The position numbers and the translations under genes were made by a program. Source: Mesodorylaimus sp. YZB2_4 (Eukaryota > Nematoda > Enoplea > Dorylaimida > Dorylaimidae). From it: a stretch of 64,000 bases of DNA. This document shows positions 11,101 through 26,694 of the stretch, piece by piece. Positions within the stretch are counted from its first letter, which is position 1. The number at the start of each line of letters is the position of its first letter. The notes below the pieces were generated by a model, which was given only the letters and a program-made list of their open reading frames with translations, was not told the DNA's origin and did no database searches. Where the stretch lies: the NCBI GenBank assembly GCA_030248295.1, contig JASANH010000606.1, positions 1,550,001 to 1,614,000 on the forward strand, given 5' to 3'.

Positions 11101-11575
11101 CCTGACATTGCTAACCTAGAAGTACATAAATGCACATTGAACTAACACACCCAACATACAAGAACTTATCGTAGGTTCACTTACAATGTACGGCCAACGC
11201 GGAGATCGTCGTATTTTTGCCATTATTACATCACCTTTTTTCGCCTTTGCCACATTTACGCCTACAATAGAAGGCGAGGTAAGGTTCAAGTTTATAAAGA
11301 AAAGGCCTACGAGGCTTACGAGATTTCGAAAACAAGTGCCTAAAAGAGGGAAATTCCTCGTTGTCTGGTTCATCGCTTTCAGGTGATAACGAAGACTGGG
11401 CTTGCTTCGAGTCAGATTTCACAGCCACGCCTACAACAGGAAAGGATCTTTACATATATCAGCATATCTAGTGGCTAGTGACTGATCGATGGCAACTTCT
11501 GACATCGAGTTATCACCAGGACTAGGGGAGTCTGCTGGTATTCTCACAATCAGCTTGGAATAAAATTCCGCCAGG
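8179..11575 (-). CDS. PWWP-domain protein, PWWP3A/MUM1 (EXPAND1)-like; 5' end unresolved
   Basis: Exons followed in phase on the minus strand: about 11517-11575 (tentative), 11320-11430, 11185-11271, 11036-11115, 10892-10946, 8820-9106, 8695-8758, 8509-8640, 8356-8460, 8179-8301. The PWWP fold is clear: GDVIMAKIRRSPRWPYIV, then a beta-strand ATLFQLP and the closing VNEKKIERY. The signature reads RWPY instead of PWWP. The C-terminal half carries SESAEAHLVKIM and AHWVLLPEAIKFGLMSV. These match the order and spacing of the conserved C-terminal block of PWWP3A/MUM1 as I remember the family (AESHL...VLLPEAI). PWWP domains read methylated histones in chromatin, and MUM1 is linked to DNA-damage chromatin relaxation; the role here is inferred. 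Intron 9107-10891 (1.8 kb) holds a SINE with a nested TIR element. Upstream exons (to about 11800) look possible but do not join cleanly. Confidence 0.68.
9338..9381 (+). repeat. small B-box-bearing tRNA-like fragment
   Basis: GGTTCGACTCC matches the Pol III B-box consensus exactly. The 44-nt segment begins TGCCC and ends GGGCA, which pair, but D and anticodon arms are absent. It is probably a decayed SINE piece rather than a tRNA gene. It lies in the repeat-filled intron of the PWWP gene. Confidence 0.4.
9731..10541 (+). mobile_element. tRNA-derived SINE, copy 2, interrupted by a TIR element
   Basis: This is the same family as 3809-4269. The A box TGGCCAAGCTGG lies at 9739-9750 and a nearly intact B box GGTTCTATTCC at 9801-9811. 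Two shared blocks follow: GAGGACGGCAGTTTAGTA and ACCAGTCGGGAAGGTCC. The copy is split after CCGTGAGAGC and resumes at GCTTATCATCTCATGACTGC (about 10458). The 392 bp between 10057 and 10448 are foreign. It lies antisense within a PWWP-gene intron. Confidence 0.78.
10057..10448. mobile_element. TIR (MITE-like) element nested in SINE copy 2
   Basis: The left end AGGGATAGGTCGGGATC and the right end GATCCCAACCTATCCCT are inverted repeats matching at 16 of 17 positions. The subterminal region has several CGGGATC repeats. The insertion breaks a SINE whose other copy is uninterrupted at the same point, so it is younger than the SINE insertion. A target-site duplication is not clear (TCAC on both sides is possible). 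No coding capacity. Confidence 0.72.
10742..10755. repeat. poly-G tract
   Basis: A run of 14 G residues within the PWWP-gene intron, just 3' of SINE copy 2. Confidence 0.9.
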
Positions 11576-11599
11576 CATCTTGACTGCTAATAAATTGCT

Positions 11600-12699
11600 A
11601 CTGCCAGAGATCCAGTGTGGTATCTTCTATACATGTGATAATTCGGGCTCTGACACCACCTCAGCAGGAGCATTTGAGTTCGAGATATGAGAATTCCAGC
11701 AATCGGTACAGTATAGGGCTATACCATCAACGGCCTCCGCAGCGTCGGCTGAGCTGGCAGGACATGCTGACGCCGATGCTTCAGATACGTTATTTTCATT
11801 AAAAAGGTGGCGGTTGTCAAATGTACGCTAACCGCAGAAATAAAAAATTAATCACGGTCTGCTAAAGCCTAATAAAATGCTACTTCCTTAATCTCAGTAC
11901 TGTACTGCAGAAGGCTCCCCGGCGCGCTTTTCGATCTACAAATCAGCAGGACAGAGAGACAATTTTTCCAACCACACAATGACCCACGATCATATACTGT
12001 AAGCTGGATACTGGGCACTTATGCACTTTGTCCCCAAGAGGCTTAGGCTGCATAAGGCTGGATTTAGGCTTAGTCTTAGCCCTAGGCTTAGGCTAGGATG
12101 GACTGGATTTCAGAGATTGGGGGGACAAACTGCAAAAGCGCCCAAACCACACGCTCTGTAAAGTTCCCAAACCACACGCAAAGGACTTACGTTCTTGGGA
12201 AACAATCGAAGTTTGGCGAGCTGAACCTGAAAATTTCTAGTCCATCTGTCTATCTGTCCAAACCTAAGTATCTTCCGAAAACCTACTTCGCAGGCAGTAC
12301 CGATTTTCGGTTGATGAAGAAGTTTTGACCATTCCAGCTCGTTTCTGGACGTCTCCCGACTGACGATACGTCGAATTTTTCATGCCCTCTAATCCTTCTT
12401 TTGAGAAATCGCGATAATATTTGAAAATAAGAATTATCAATTGCCCAGCCCTGAGATCTTTGGGAAATGTAGTCGCCAGCTTCTCGAGTTCTCGCGCCAA
12501 CGCTTCCCGCCAATTTCAACAATTTGAGATAAGCAGAGCCCGCGCATTATTTGTCTGCAAAACCCGCGCTTATTGCAACAGAACGGACAAATGCCGACCG
12601 ATTATGTATTACATATAATTTGGGGCGATACCGAACGAAACAGTTCTTTGTACGGGGACTATTTCCGTGCGTCCGGGGCATAGTTGTTCAGCTTATTTC
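11600..12699. other. divergent interval between PWWP gene and GPN2
   Basis: The left part (to about 11800) has minus-strand codon-like stretches that may be further 5' exons of the PWWP gene, for instance a Ser/Ala-rich frame near 11730-11800, but splice phases do not close. Around 12038-12098 is a degenerate run of TTAGGC-like words. The right part should hold the GPN2 promoter and 5' UTR. Confidence 0.4.
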
Positions 12700-13850
12700 A
12701 TGTACGGTCAAGTGGTTGTCGGTCCTCCAGGCTCTGGTAAGACCACTTACTGTAAATGCATGAAAGAATTTTTAAACTCTCTCAATCGAAAATGTGCAAT
12801 TATTAACATCGATCCAGCCAATGATTTCTTACCATACGAATGCGAAATCGACGTACGCGATCTCGTAACTCTATCAAGCGTCATGAAAGACATAGAACTG
12901 GGTCCGAATGGTGGTCTCGTCTACTGTATTGAATATCTGCGCAAAAATATCGATTGGCTGATCGGGAAATTGGCCGAACTTCGTAACGATGGCGTGGAAT
13001 ACCTACTGTTTGATTTTCCTGGCCAGGTCGAATTATACACGAATCATCAAGACGTCAAGGAGATCATTCATCGTCTACTGAAGGAGGATTATCGATTAGT
13101 CACATTATTCCTAACCGATTCCCACTACTGCACTGATCCGGCCAAGTTCATCTCCGTCTTGATCACTGCACTCACTGCTATGATCCAGTTGGAAACGCCA
13201 CACGTGAATGTTCTGTCGAAGGTTGATTTAATAGAAAAATACGACACTTTGCCGTTCAATCTGGAATATTTCTGTGAAGTCTTGGATCTCAGTCACCTAC
13301 TCCAGCTCATGGACGTAAGTTTGCAAATTTAATTTTAGGAGATACATCTTCAAGATATTTACACTCTGTTCTAGGCGGATCCGTTCACGAAAAAGTACCG
13401 GAAACTAAGCGAAGCGTTGTGCGGAGTGATAGAAGATTACGGGCTCGTCTCTTTCCGTCCATTGCACGTTCAGGTAAGCTTCGGGTCTTGGACAGTGGGG
13501 AGGATCTACGTGCTGCCAGACTTCAAGCATGACATGACTTCAGTCACTGCCAATATCAAGGGCTATTTTCATCCCGTTGTCACATTTTCATTGTAATCAA
13601 GGTGGCCTTCCTCTACCGCACTGTCACATATCCGGTGCTTCTTTCTCCCCTCAACCCTAGACGCTTGCTCAATCTATTATTGCTTCAGGACAAGACAATG
13701 ATGCTCAGCATTCTGAAAGAAGCTGATAAAGCTAATGGCTACTATTTGCGTCAGTCCGAAGAGCAAGGGCCGGAAAACCTCGTGCACCCAACCGATCGCG
13801 CGCAATTGCTTCATATTCAATCTGTTCACGACAAGTACTGTAAAAGTTAG
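12700..13850 (+). CDS. GPN2: GPN-loop GTPase 2
   Basis: Three exons (12700-13314, 13375-13473, 13689-13850) give 291 residues, near the family size of about 310. The P-loop GPPGSGKTTYC is at the extreme N-terminus. The GPN motif is in ELGPNGGLVYC, switch-like DFPGQVELYTNH follows, then DSHYCTDPAKFISVL and the guanine-specifying LSKVDLIEKY. The C-terminus ADKANGY is typical of GPN2. GPN proteins are dimeric GTPases needed for assembly and nuclear import of RNA polymerase II and III. The Met at 12700 gives the usual short N-terminus before the P-loop. A polyadenylation signal AATAAA is at 13973-13978. Confidence 0.95.
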
Positions 13851-14430
13851 CTCATTTACCAAAATACACCTTGTTATGAGGGTTCATCTCAAATGCACAA
13901 ATTCGTTACGTGCACAGCATGATCACATGACAACGGGTTGTTTCCACATAGACAAAGGCAGGTAAATAGATGAATAAACGTCACAAGTGCAACCTACTAA
14001 GAGCAAGTCTGAATGGCAATTTCCCGAAACCGTTCACAGGGAACATTCTTGGTACTCACAACTATTTCCAGTCGAATCGAGCAGTTTATCCTTCTCTTTC
14101 CAAAAGCATAATATATTCTGATCAATCAGATGACAAATTTTCCAATCTCAGGAGACAGAAATAAATTATAGGAACACTCGGTCATTGAAAAAGTACTAAA
14201 TTTTGGGTCAAAAAGGAAAAGGTTAGGACGTCTGAGCACGAACTCCTAAATTGGTTGGTTGTAAGTACTTACATGATAAGTAATCACCAACACGAGAGCC
14301 ATCCAGGCACCGAAGAAATAATTTCATTTTGTGCAACAAAAAATTTCATTTATATATCCTGCCATTTCAAACTGAAAATGTTCATGCTCGCGTGACGAGT
14401 GGCTGTCGTCGAATCACCTTTACCAGCTGA
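13851..14430. other. intergenic, convergent 3' ends of GPN2 and ABHD17
   Basis: An AT-rich 580-bp gap with the GPN2 poly(A) signal AATAAA at 13973-13978. No exon or repeat recognised. Confidence 0.6.
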
Positions 14431-15965
14431 TCACTGCGCATCGCCAGCCAATTCGTGGCCGATAAACTGCCTCAGTCGTTCCAAATAAGTCGGGTTGAGC
14501 TCGATGTCGTTATGGCCAGCTCCCGGCACCCATAATGGTTCGACGGCTCTTGGACAGCGTTCGTAGATTGTCACGCCGTGACTGAAATCGATGACTTCAT
14601 CCTCGGTGCCGTGTATGACCAGAGTCGGAGATATAACTTTTGGAATCTTGTCGATTGTGGGAAAAGCATCGAAACACCCTGAAAATAAAACCGACCTAGA
14701 CTTGGAACCGACCAATAGCTTTCGCGAGACGAGATGTCAGCTGTCGATTCCCAAGATGGCGGAGCTGCGCCGCGCCACGTGGGAATCCAATGATACTACG
14801 GGATGAGAAAAAGCCTTTCAGCCAACAGGTGTATTTGATTTGCATGGAGCTGGTAAGATAAAAGGACGTTGGAATTGCAAATGTCTTCGTGCACCTCGGA
14901 GACATAGACCCGTCTTCGAATAATCTATTCATAAGTCAATGAGAAAAGGAAGGCCAGCAAGTCATCAACAAGAGTGGGCAACAACCTCAGGAGACAGTGA
15001 TAGGTACTACGAATATCACTCGTATTTTCTCGGTGTAATATCCGCAGTCTATCGAGAACCCATAAACTTGGGGATGACCCGTAAAATACGCTAACCCACA
15101 TCTCCAATGCGCACTATTCCAATACTCGCACTTACATGTGCGGCGTGTATCTGGAAACGCGACTCGTATTCCGGACATTAGAGGAGAATGCAAGACGACC
15201 GCCGCGACTTCGTATTTGGAAGCTAAATCGACGGTTGGTACTGAAAGAGAGTGAATCGAATTTGATGCACTGATGAGCATGATCAGAGATGCGCATACCT
15301 GTTCCGATACTCTGTCCGTAGAGGATGACAGAATCGGGTGAGATGTTGTACCGATTGTGTAGCTCGTTCCAAGCAGCAGCGACGTCGGCGTACAAGTTCT
15401 TCTCGGTCGGTTTACCGCTGCTGCATCCATAGCCGGAATAATCGTAGCTGAATATGTTGCAGCTGATTCGAACGCCCAAGCCGTAATAAAAACTGCACAT
15501 TTGGCCCAGATCGACGGCGTTTCCGTGACTGAAGAGGACGGTATACTTGGCGTTTGGGCAGCATTTTACGTACATGCAAGCAATACGATTCCCACGGCTT
15601 GAACGAGTATAGAAAACGTCGATTTGATCCAATTCCGCCTTGCTGTGAGGCCACTCGGTCTTTTCTGATAATTGAAGCGTGTATCTACAAGGAACAAAAA
15701 CACGTCCGCAGGTGCACCGGTACACAAGCGAGCGAGCGAAGCGATCTCGAAGGACTTAGTGGGACACTTACTTTGAGCCGGCATCGTTCGATACAAATTT
15801 GTAAGTCGGCTCGGGCGGCATGAAAGCCAATTTGGAAACAATTGACGACGGGCACGGCGGGCAGCAAAATAAACAGCATAAATCTCGCAGCGACAATTGA
15901 CCAGAAACTTGGGGACCCCCTGTCGTCGATCCGTTTACTACGTGACCGTTGCTAGCAGAAGACAT
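14431..15965 (-). CDS. ABHD17: alpha/beta hydrolase ABHD17-type protein depalmitoylase
   Basis: Four exons on the minus strand (15772-15965, 15299-15684, 15136-15240, 14431-14678) encode 310 residues, the same length as human ABHD17A. The N-terminus carries the cysteine cluster [13 protein letters not shown], which is palmitoylated in this family and anchors it to membranes. The nucleophile sits in LYGQSIGT, the acid in [13 protein letters not shown] and the histidine in GAGHNDIEL, so the triad is complete. Also typical is [16 protein letters not shown]17 enzymes remove palmitate from N-Ras and PSD-95-like proteins; the substrate here is inferred. Intron 3 (14679-15135) is the longest. Confidence 0.94.
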
Positions 15966-16575
15966 ACTTTGTCGTTGTCAGGTAGGCTAGATACGTTCAA
16001 ATAAATAGGCACAACGCCAAGTAACTGCTTAGAATAACCTTGAGAAAAAACAAAAGACGAATTTAAGTTTTTCGATAAGATAACAGCACTGTAATTTATT
16101 ACGCGAATACCACGCACGCAATAACACTAACGATATCACAAATTGTTTTCCACAACAAAGATTAGCAGGCTATACTTAGAGCTAGCTAAATGTATATGCT
16201 CCACCGCCGCCCACGAAGCTAACGTTGGCAGGGCTAGCAGCGAGAGGAAGCGCCGATGAAAAACGACGCCAACACTGGCTAATCGTAAGTATTGCCAGAG
16301 GCATCGAAGCCCTGATAAAATACTGGTGAATAATAAGTAACCTCGCTCGCGAGTTTTCGATGCTGCCCCCGGAGCAAGAACAAACCCAAACGAAACTCTT
16401 CGCTACTGCCAGTTGGACTTCCTGTCTGCGCCTGTGCTCACGGTTGGCCGAAACTTAATTTTACACACGTTTTCGGATACTGTAACCGAATCGAAGGGCG
16501 GCATTTCGTTTTTATTTCCTCTCCGAACCACATAGCCATCAAATTTGAGAAGTAGTCGAGACTTCGGTTTTCAAA
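15966..16575. other. shared divergent promoter region, ABHD17 / INTS3
   Basis: 610 bp between the head-to-head ATGs of ABHD17 (minus) and INTS3 (plus). No exon is seen. It must contain both 5' UTRs and promoters unless there are unseen upstream exons. Confidence 0.55.
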
Positions 16576-19500
16576 ATGTCGAATAAAAAGCCATCGAAAT
16601 TATTTATGTTGACTCCAGTTGACGTGAAAGAAGAGCAGGAAGAGGTAAGGAACGGTTTCTGGCCGTGGTTTGAAAGCTGTAGGTAGCCTACCTACTTATT
16701 ATTTCGAACCTTCCTTTTTTTGTAGAAAATGGAAGCTTGCTATGCCAATATATCAAGTCAGATGAAAGGATTATCTGAAAATGAAAATCACGAGCTCCTG
16801 ATCAGACTGGTAAGAAAGAAATTTTTGCTTTTGTTGGACTTGGATCGCCAAGAAATCTTCCATTTATCTTTTTCAGATTTCTCAAAATCAGCACGATGAT
16901 GTGTGTCAAGCGCTTATTTATGGCATTCTGACGAGTCCTCCGTTGGCTCCAAAGGTAAAGTTTCACCCTGGGGCATCCGGGGTATTTGAGCAAACTTTGT
17001 TGATTTTTCCTGTTCATGAATACCAAACAGGCAGCTATTGCATTCAATGGTTGCTTGTTTGGTGCCTTGCTTGGCTTGCTACAATTGCAAAAACTGTCCC
17101 TAAGCGTCTGCATACAGTAGATCGTCCAAAGGGGATCTGGAAACGGATACTGGGATAAAATCTGGCGCTTTCAGTATTACCGTGACCTGACGATGGCCAC
17201 TCGGGATGCATACAACTTGGCCTTGACGAAGGTCAATTGGATTATCATCGAAATGTTCAATAAGTTAACAGACTCTACTCGTACTCAGGTAGGTGCTATC
17301 TCTGATCATTAGGTGTTTGAAGAAAGTTAACCCTGTATGTATGGTTTAGTTGCTTTGGTTTATTCGAGAAGCTATTCGCAATGGTGTTAATTATTTGGAC
17401 AACGTTTGCGCAAATTTGCTGCGGGTTATCGCAGGCGGCGATGTCAGTCCGAAAAATATTGCTTTAGCAGCCGACGTTCTGACGCTTCTGACTGAAAATC
17501 GGTAACATCTCGTTGGAGTTATCTGACAATTCTTTGGTAGCCGAATCTCTTTTCAGAGCTTGGATGGACAAGAATCCTTGGCTGGTTTCCTGCGCGGTTT
17601 ATTGCTACCTACGTCTTATTCCAGACCATATGTCAAGTGCGTTGGAATCTCTTCGGCAGAGGGAAATTCGATTTTGCATTTCCTTGTTGCGAGAGAGAGT
17701 AAGCGGTTGTTCTGACCAGTCTAACCAGAGGGATGTTTCCTTCGTCAAGTCATTTTCCGTTGCAGTGGGCGGATTGCATGCGCATTGGACGTGATCTGGT
17801 GCGTCTGTTGATCGCCGTGGCTCGCATCCCCGAATTTGACAAACTGTGGCAGGATATCATTAACAATCCGACCAGTCTGTGTCCTCAGTTCGCGGGTAAT
17901 TACGCCGGATTGCATTTGGATTCATTGGAGACTCGTGTGTTATGCCCACTCCTTATGCTGGTCTCTTGACTGCTTCTTGAAGACGGTTTGGTTGCCATCC
18001 ATTGTGCATTAATGTCCTTTTTTCAGGCATACAGCAACTGCTTTCTATCCACACTTCGAGAAAGATGATCAGCAGCCGTGTTACTGTCGACATGGAACGG
18101 CGTATTTATTACGTACTCAGCAACGTGAGGTATAACAACCAGAAGTACTATTTGGAATGGTTGCAGCGCGAGGTGAGGAACCTTATTTTGTGCGCTTAAC
18201 CCTTCTGCACTCTTTTCATTTTGCAGTTTCTCTCAACGCCAGAAAGTCAGACATTGCGATCAGACTGGATTCGATACATTTGCACTTGTATCCATCCGAC
18301 GAATGAAGTTCTGGCCTCGGATGTGCTGCCTCGATGGTCGCTGCTATTGTGGCTCATGACGACGTGTACCGTAAGTAGGCCACTGCTGATTAATTTTCGA
18401 CCATCCAAGTTGGGGCTCTTTTTCAGAATAATACGGAAGCTCAGTTGTGCAAGCTTACTCTATTTTTCGATTGGCTGTGCTACGATTTGGAGAAAGACAG
18501 CATAATGAACATAGGTGAGATGATGTAGGGGATGCTTTCCAGTGAGTGTTACCAATCAGTCGGAGGTTTCTCCTTGCAGAACCTGGTATTCTGTTGATGT
18601 ACAACGCGCTGCGTCTGCAACCGGCCATGGCAACGTCTCTATTGGAATTCCTGTGCAGAGTAAGATTACAGCACCCATGTTGCAGAGAGGGTCTTTTCAG
18701 CGACGAGTTACTTTTAGATAACTGTCAATTTTTGCCCTTCCGTTTTGGATTATATTAAGCAATGCGTGCATACGTCGATTCGTCAAATTTTGGAGAAACG
18801 CGTCGTGACGTAAGTGGCTCTTGAGAATGCTGATTTGTGGTGACAGTGTTGCGTCTTGTTGTAGAAGTATGGCTCCTTTATTTGAGAACCCGAAACTGGA
18901 TCGCGATTTGAAAGCCATGGTGCAAGAAGTCTTTGGCGAATTTGTTAGTGTCAAGGATGGTATGAGTTTGACTAAGGGTTCAAGAAGGGTAGGGTGCTAA
19001 GAGTTTATATTTAGCTGCTGATGAGCCAGTTGTGGTTTCGACATCCCGTTCCGAAGATGTTGTCATCATCGAGCCGGATAACAATGGCAAAAATGGGAGC
19101 AACAATGGAAACGATGATGGTGGTGATACTGGCACGAACGAGGCCGAGTTCAGCGACGAGGATTCGACGACGGAAGGTTCGAATAAACCAAACGAGTCAA
19201 GTAAGTACGATAACGCGCTATTGGCTATTGCTATTTATATATTCATGGCCCAATCATGCTATTTAGTGGAAGTCGAAACCAAAGTCAGGCGGGAACGCAA
19301 GAAGACCGAATTATTCATGTGGGATTCGGATGGTGATTTGATTTGTCCGCTGGAAGATCCTGAACCCGAGAATATCAATGAATCATTGTCACAGTTGGAT
19401 GACGTCTTTCGACCGCTCGTAGAGGACCTGCGGACTGTGGCCGAAGATAATATTACTCGCTGTGATCGAATGCAGAATTTGTTAATGGCAATTTTGAGCA

Positions 19501-21579
19501 AGGTCAGACATTATGCTGTATCTGTTCGACTGCTGCCATAGAGAGACTTCTGGTTTAGGACGAGTTGGAAGAAGAGCAGGCTGCACTTCTGGCAAAGTGT
19601 TTGTGCGGTATATTTCGGCCATTCTTTGCTCGCAAGGTGTTTCCGGATGAGGTCAATTCAGATTCGTAAGACTGGTGCACTCTCGAGGCTGGTTCTGTTC
19701 GTGCACTTCCATCTTTTTAGTGACTTGGAAGATTCAGTGAACCAACCGTTTTTTGTAATCTTCCGGTATGATGGTCGGTTTGGGAAGAAAATTGGAGAAG
19801 GAAACTGTTGCCTTTTTCAGGAATCTGTGCTTTACACCAGACAATGACGATTCTCGACGTCCCATTCTTCTGCTGTTAGCTGAAGCGTATCAGTTGCAGC
19901 CACGAATCGGATATTTGTTACTGTACTTCTTGAAAACATCGGCGTAAGTCGCAAATTTGGTTTTTGTGGTCTGATAATGGAAGTTTGAGCGGATTTTAGT
20001 AATTCTACGGATAAGACGACGGCTTACAAGGACCTGTGCGATGAGATCGACGAAGAGGACTTGGATGTTATGCTGCTAAAAGATCTCAAGGTGAGTGCTC
20101 CTGGCTGTTGCAAGTGTAAGTCGCAGTGTTGTTTGTTGTTGCAGTTGTGCCAACAAGACGATTACAAACTCTTCCTGCATTTGGTCCCGGATATTTATCG
20201 AAAGGTAAGCCATTCTTTTGAAGCAGTGGTGAGTGGTAGGTTTGGTCTGGATGTGTCATCAGGGAGCAGTTGACGAGGGTGTTGATTTTTGCAGTTCAGT
20301 CCAATCGCGCTGGCGAGTCCCGAACTGATGCACTTGGTTGTGAGCACGATCGATGGTGTGCAGCTGCAGGATCTCGTTTGTGAAATCGTTCAAGGCAACC
20401 TGCGAATGATCAAGAAGGAGGCGCGGTCGTTTAGTAGCTTGCTCAGTAAGTCAGAACTAAGAATTGTGTGGTCATTGTTTTGATAGCCTTGATTTTAGAT
20501 GCTAGCATTCACTGGGAAACTATCGAGCAGTACTTTTTCTGGCAGATCGTTGCAGCTGAAGAAGTGCAGTCAGAATGGATTGTACCTTTGGTACCCAAGT
20601 TGGAATATCCGAGTGAGTCACATACTGTAGTTGTTGGCTTACTGTAAGTGCTCAAGGACGTCTGAATGTTTGGATTTATTGTAGAGCACGCCGAAGCAAT
20701 GACCAACGTCACTTTGCACTTGTTCAAGCAGTTGGATAAGGACCCGACTGCTGCGCTTGTTCGAGCATTGTTCAGTCGAGAACCTTACGTGAAAGGGGAC
20801 TATTTTACTGCCTCGAATCTTAAGGTAGGTCAGGACCACTCACTGAATGCGTTGTGGCGCAGGACTGATTCGGTTTCAGATTTTAATCGATGGATATGAT
20901 GATAAAGTGGCAAACTTAATCGGGACCCAGCTGACGAAATTGGCTACCGCTGAGAATGCGAGCACTTCGAAGGGAAAGAAAGCGTAAGTCCACGGGAAGC
21001 CTGTTCCCGCCTGAAGTTGAATCCAGTTGACCATTTCTTGTTTAAGACCGGCAGCAAAAGGACCTACTCTGGAGCAGATGCTGGGACACCTGGACGTGTT
21101 CCGTCAGTACTACAAGATGTGTCACGAGTGTGAGTGAGGATCTGATTGTGAGCTTGTCATGCAGACAGGCTGGAGACAAGTTGTGGCCATTCTTTTCAGT
21201 CTTTTCAAAAGAAGTTGTTCAATCAGCGTTATCGGACGTGCGTAAATGGGCACCTGAGACCATCAAATTCAAGTAATGTTAATTGGCTTGTTGTGATTTC
21301 CGCGTCCTGACTAGGATTTCTTGCAGATTCTCGGAGTTGTTCGCAATGATGGAAATCTTGGACACGATGCGCGATGGACGGGTCGCCACAAGACGAGGAA
21401 GGAAAGCTGTCGTCAGTGCTACTCAAAATCCTGGAGATAGCAGCGATGTAAGCCGTTTGTGGGGCGTTAAAGGAAATAAGCTAAAGTGTGTTATCTCGTT
21501 ATAGGAAGAACAGACGACGAGTACGAGGTCAACCCCCGCCAAGAAGAAACGAAAAGTTGTGGATTCAGACAGCGACTAA
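16576..21579 (+). CDS. INTS3: Integrator complex subunit 3
   Basis: Twenty-eight small exons join in phase to 1040 residues (human about 1043). The first is 16576-16644 and the last 21505-21579. Family landmarks in order: ILTSPPLAPK then YYRDLTMATRDAYN; LLWFIREAIRNGVNYLDN; IAGGDVSPKNIALAADVL; RQREIRFCISLLRER; IGRDLVRLL.AVARIPEF; TSRKMI; LRSDWIRYICTCIHPTNEVL; LPRWSLLLWLMTTCT; EKDSIMNIEPGILLMYN. A Ser/Asp-rich acidic linker (exon 14) and the C-terminal TPAKKKRKVVDSDSD basic-acidic tail also fit. INTS3 is a subunit of Integrator, which attenuates Pol II transcription and processes snRNA, and of the SOSS single-strand-DNA damage complex with INIP/NABP. Exon 17 is only 45 nt (19721-19765). The open frame in 16955-17174 is intronic: skipping it restores the conserved PK|YYRDL junction. 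Confidence 0.95.
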
Positions 21580-22145
21580 GACTGCTGTTTTATGTACATT
21601 ATGTGTATGTTTGCTAGCCACCATGAGGCTTACTGTTTTTGTTCCGGCCTGAAACTACGTCACCAACATGACGACTTTGATTCATTCGAGTTGTGCAAGC
21701 AGTTAGTGCCCTCACGGCTAAACGAATATCTGGCGGGAACACGTGTGAGAGGATGAACGGGTGGTTCTGGCGACATTGGGATATGCGGGCAGAGGTTGGC
21801 CTTGTCTGTTGACAGGGGATACTCCAGTGTCTCATATACCTGAATCCGAATCCACCATAGGCTCCCATCCCTGATGGCAGATTGTGTGTAGCTAATGTTA
21901 TTTTGTTAGCCGTGCAGTGCCGACAGCGTGCTTTCCACACGATTGAGCACTATTTCCACTTCGATTGTCTCTTCTGCGCTAGTTTTGTCCGCTTCGTCAT
22001 TTTGTTGAGCCGCGGGGAAAAAAGGCAGGTGCATGCTACGTTTTAATAATTGCCGGTTCAATTTTTCAAAGCAAATTACGCCTACGAGATTTCGTTCATT
22101 TCGTTTTAGATTTTTGGCGAATTTCGGCTGGCTGATAATTTACGG
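21580..22145. other. intergenic, INTS3 3' side and NEDD4 promoter side
   Basis: 566 bp between two genes on the same strand. No coding exon or repeat recognised. Confidence 0.55.
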
Positions 22146-26418
<4,273 letters not shown>

Positions 26419-26694
26419 AATGCGGCTCATTGTCTGAGCCATGTGTTCGTTTCCGGTGTTTTCAAGTGGGTGATATGTCGTGTAGTTTGCTGTAGGCCGT
26501 ATTTTAGCTCAGTGGTCACACGCCCAGTACTTAGAATGTGTTCTACGTAGTGCTGCTGTTGGTTGGTGTTAGCTCTTGTGCCATGTTCGCTTGTGTTGAA
26601 GATTGTGCTCGTATATATGTACTTTCTGTGACTTGTACAGAGTATGAGCACTTATTTAGTGAGTCATATTTATTTTAAAATATTGATCCGAAGA

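Noticed and set aside
12038-12098. TTAGGC-like words resembling nematode telomere repeats
   Set aside because: Copies are degenerate and irregularly spaced; not a tandem telomeric array.
16955-17174. Open frame continuing past INTS3 exon 3 as a possible extra exon
   Set aside because: Splicing 16954 to 17175 restores the conserved PK-YYRDL junction and keeps the total CDS divisible by three, so the stretch is an intron.
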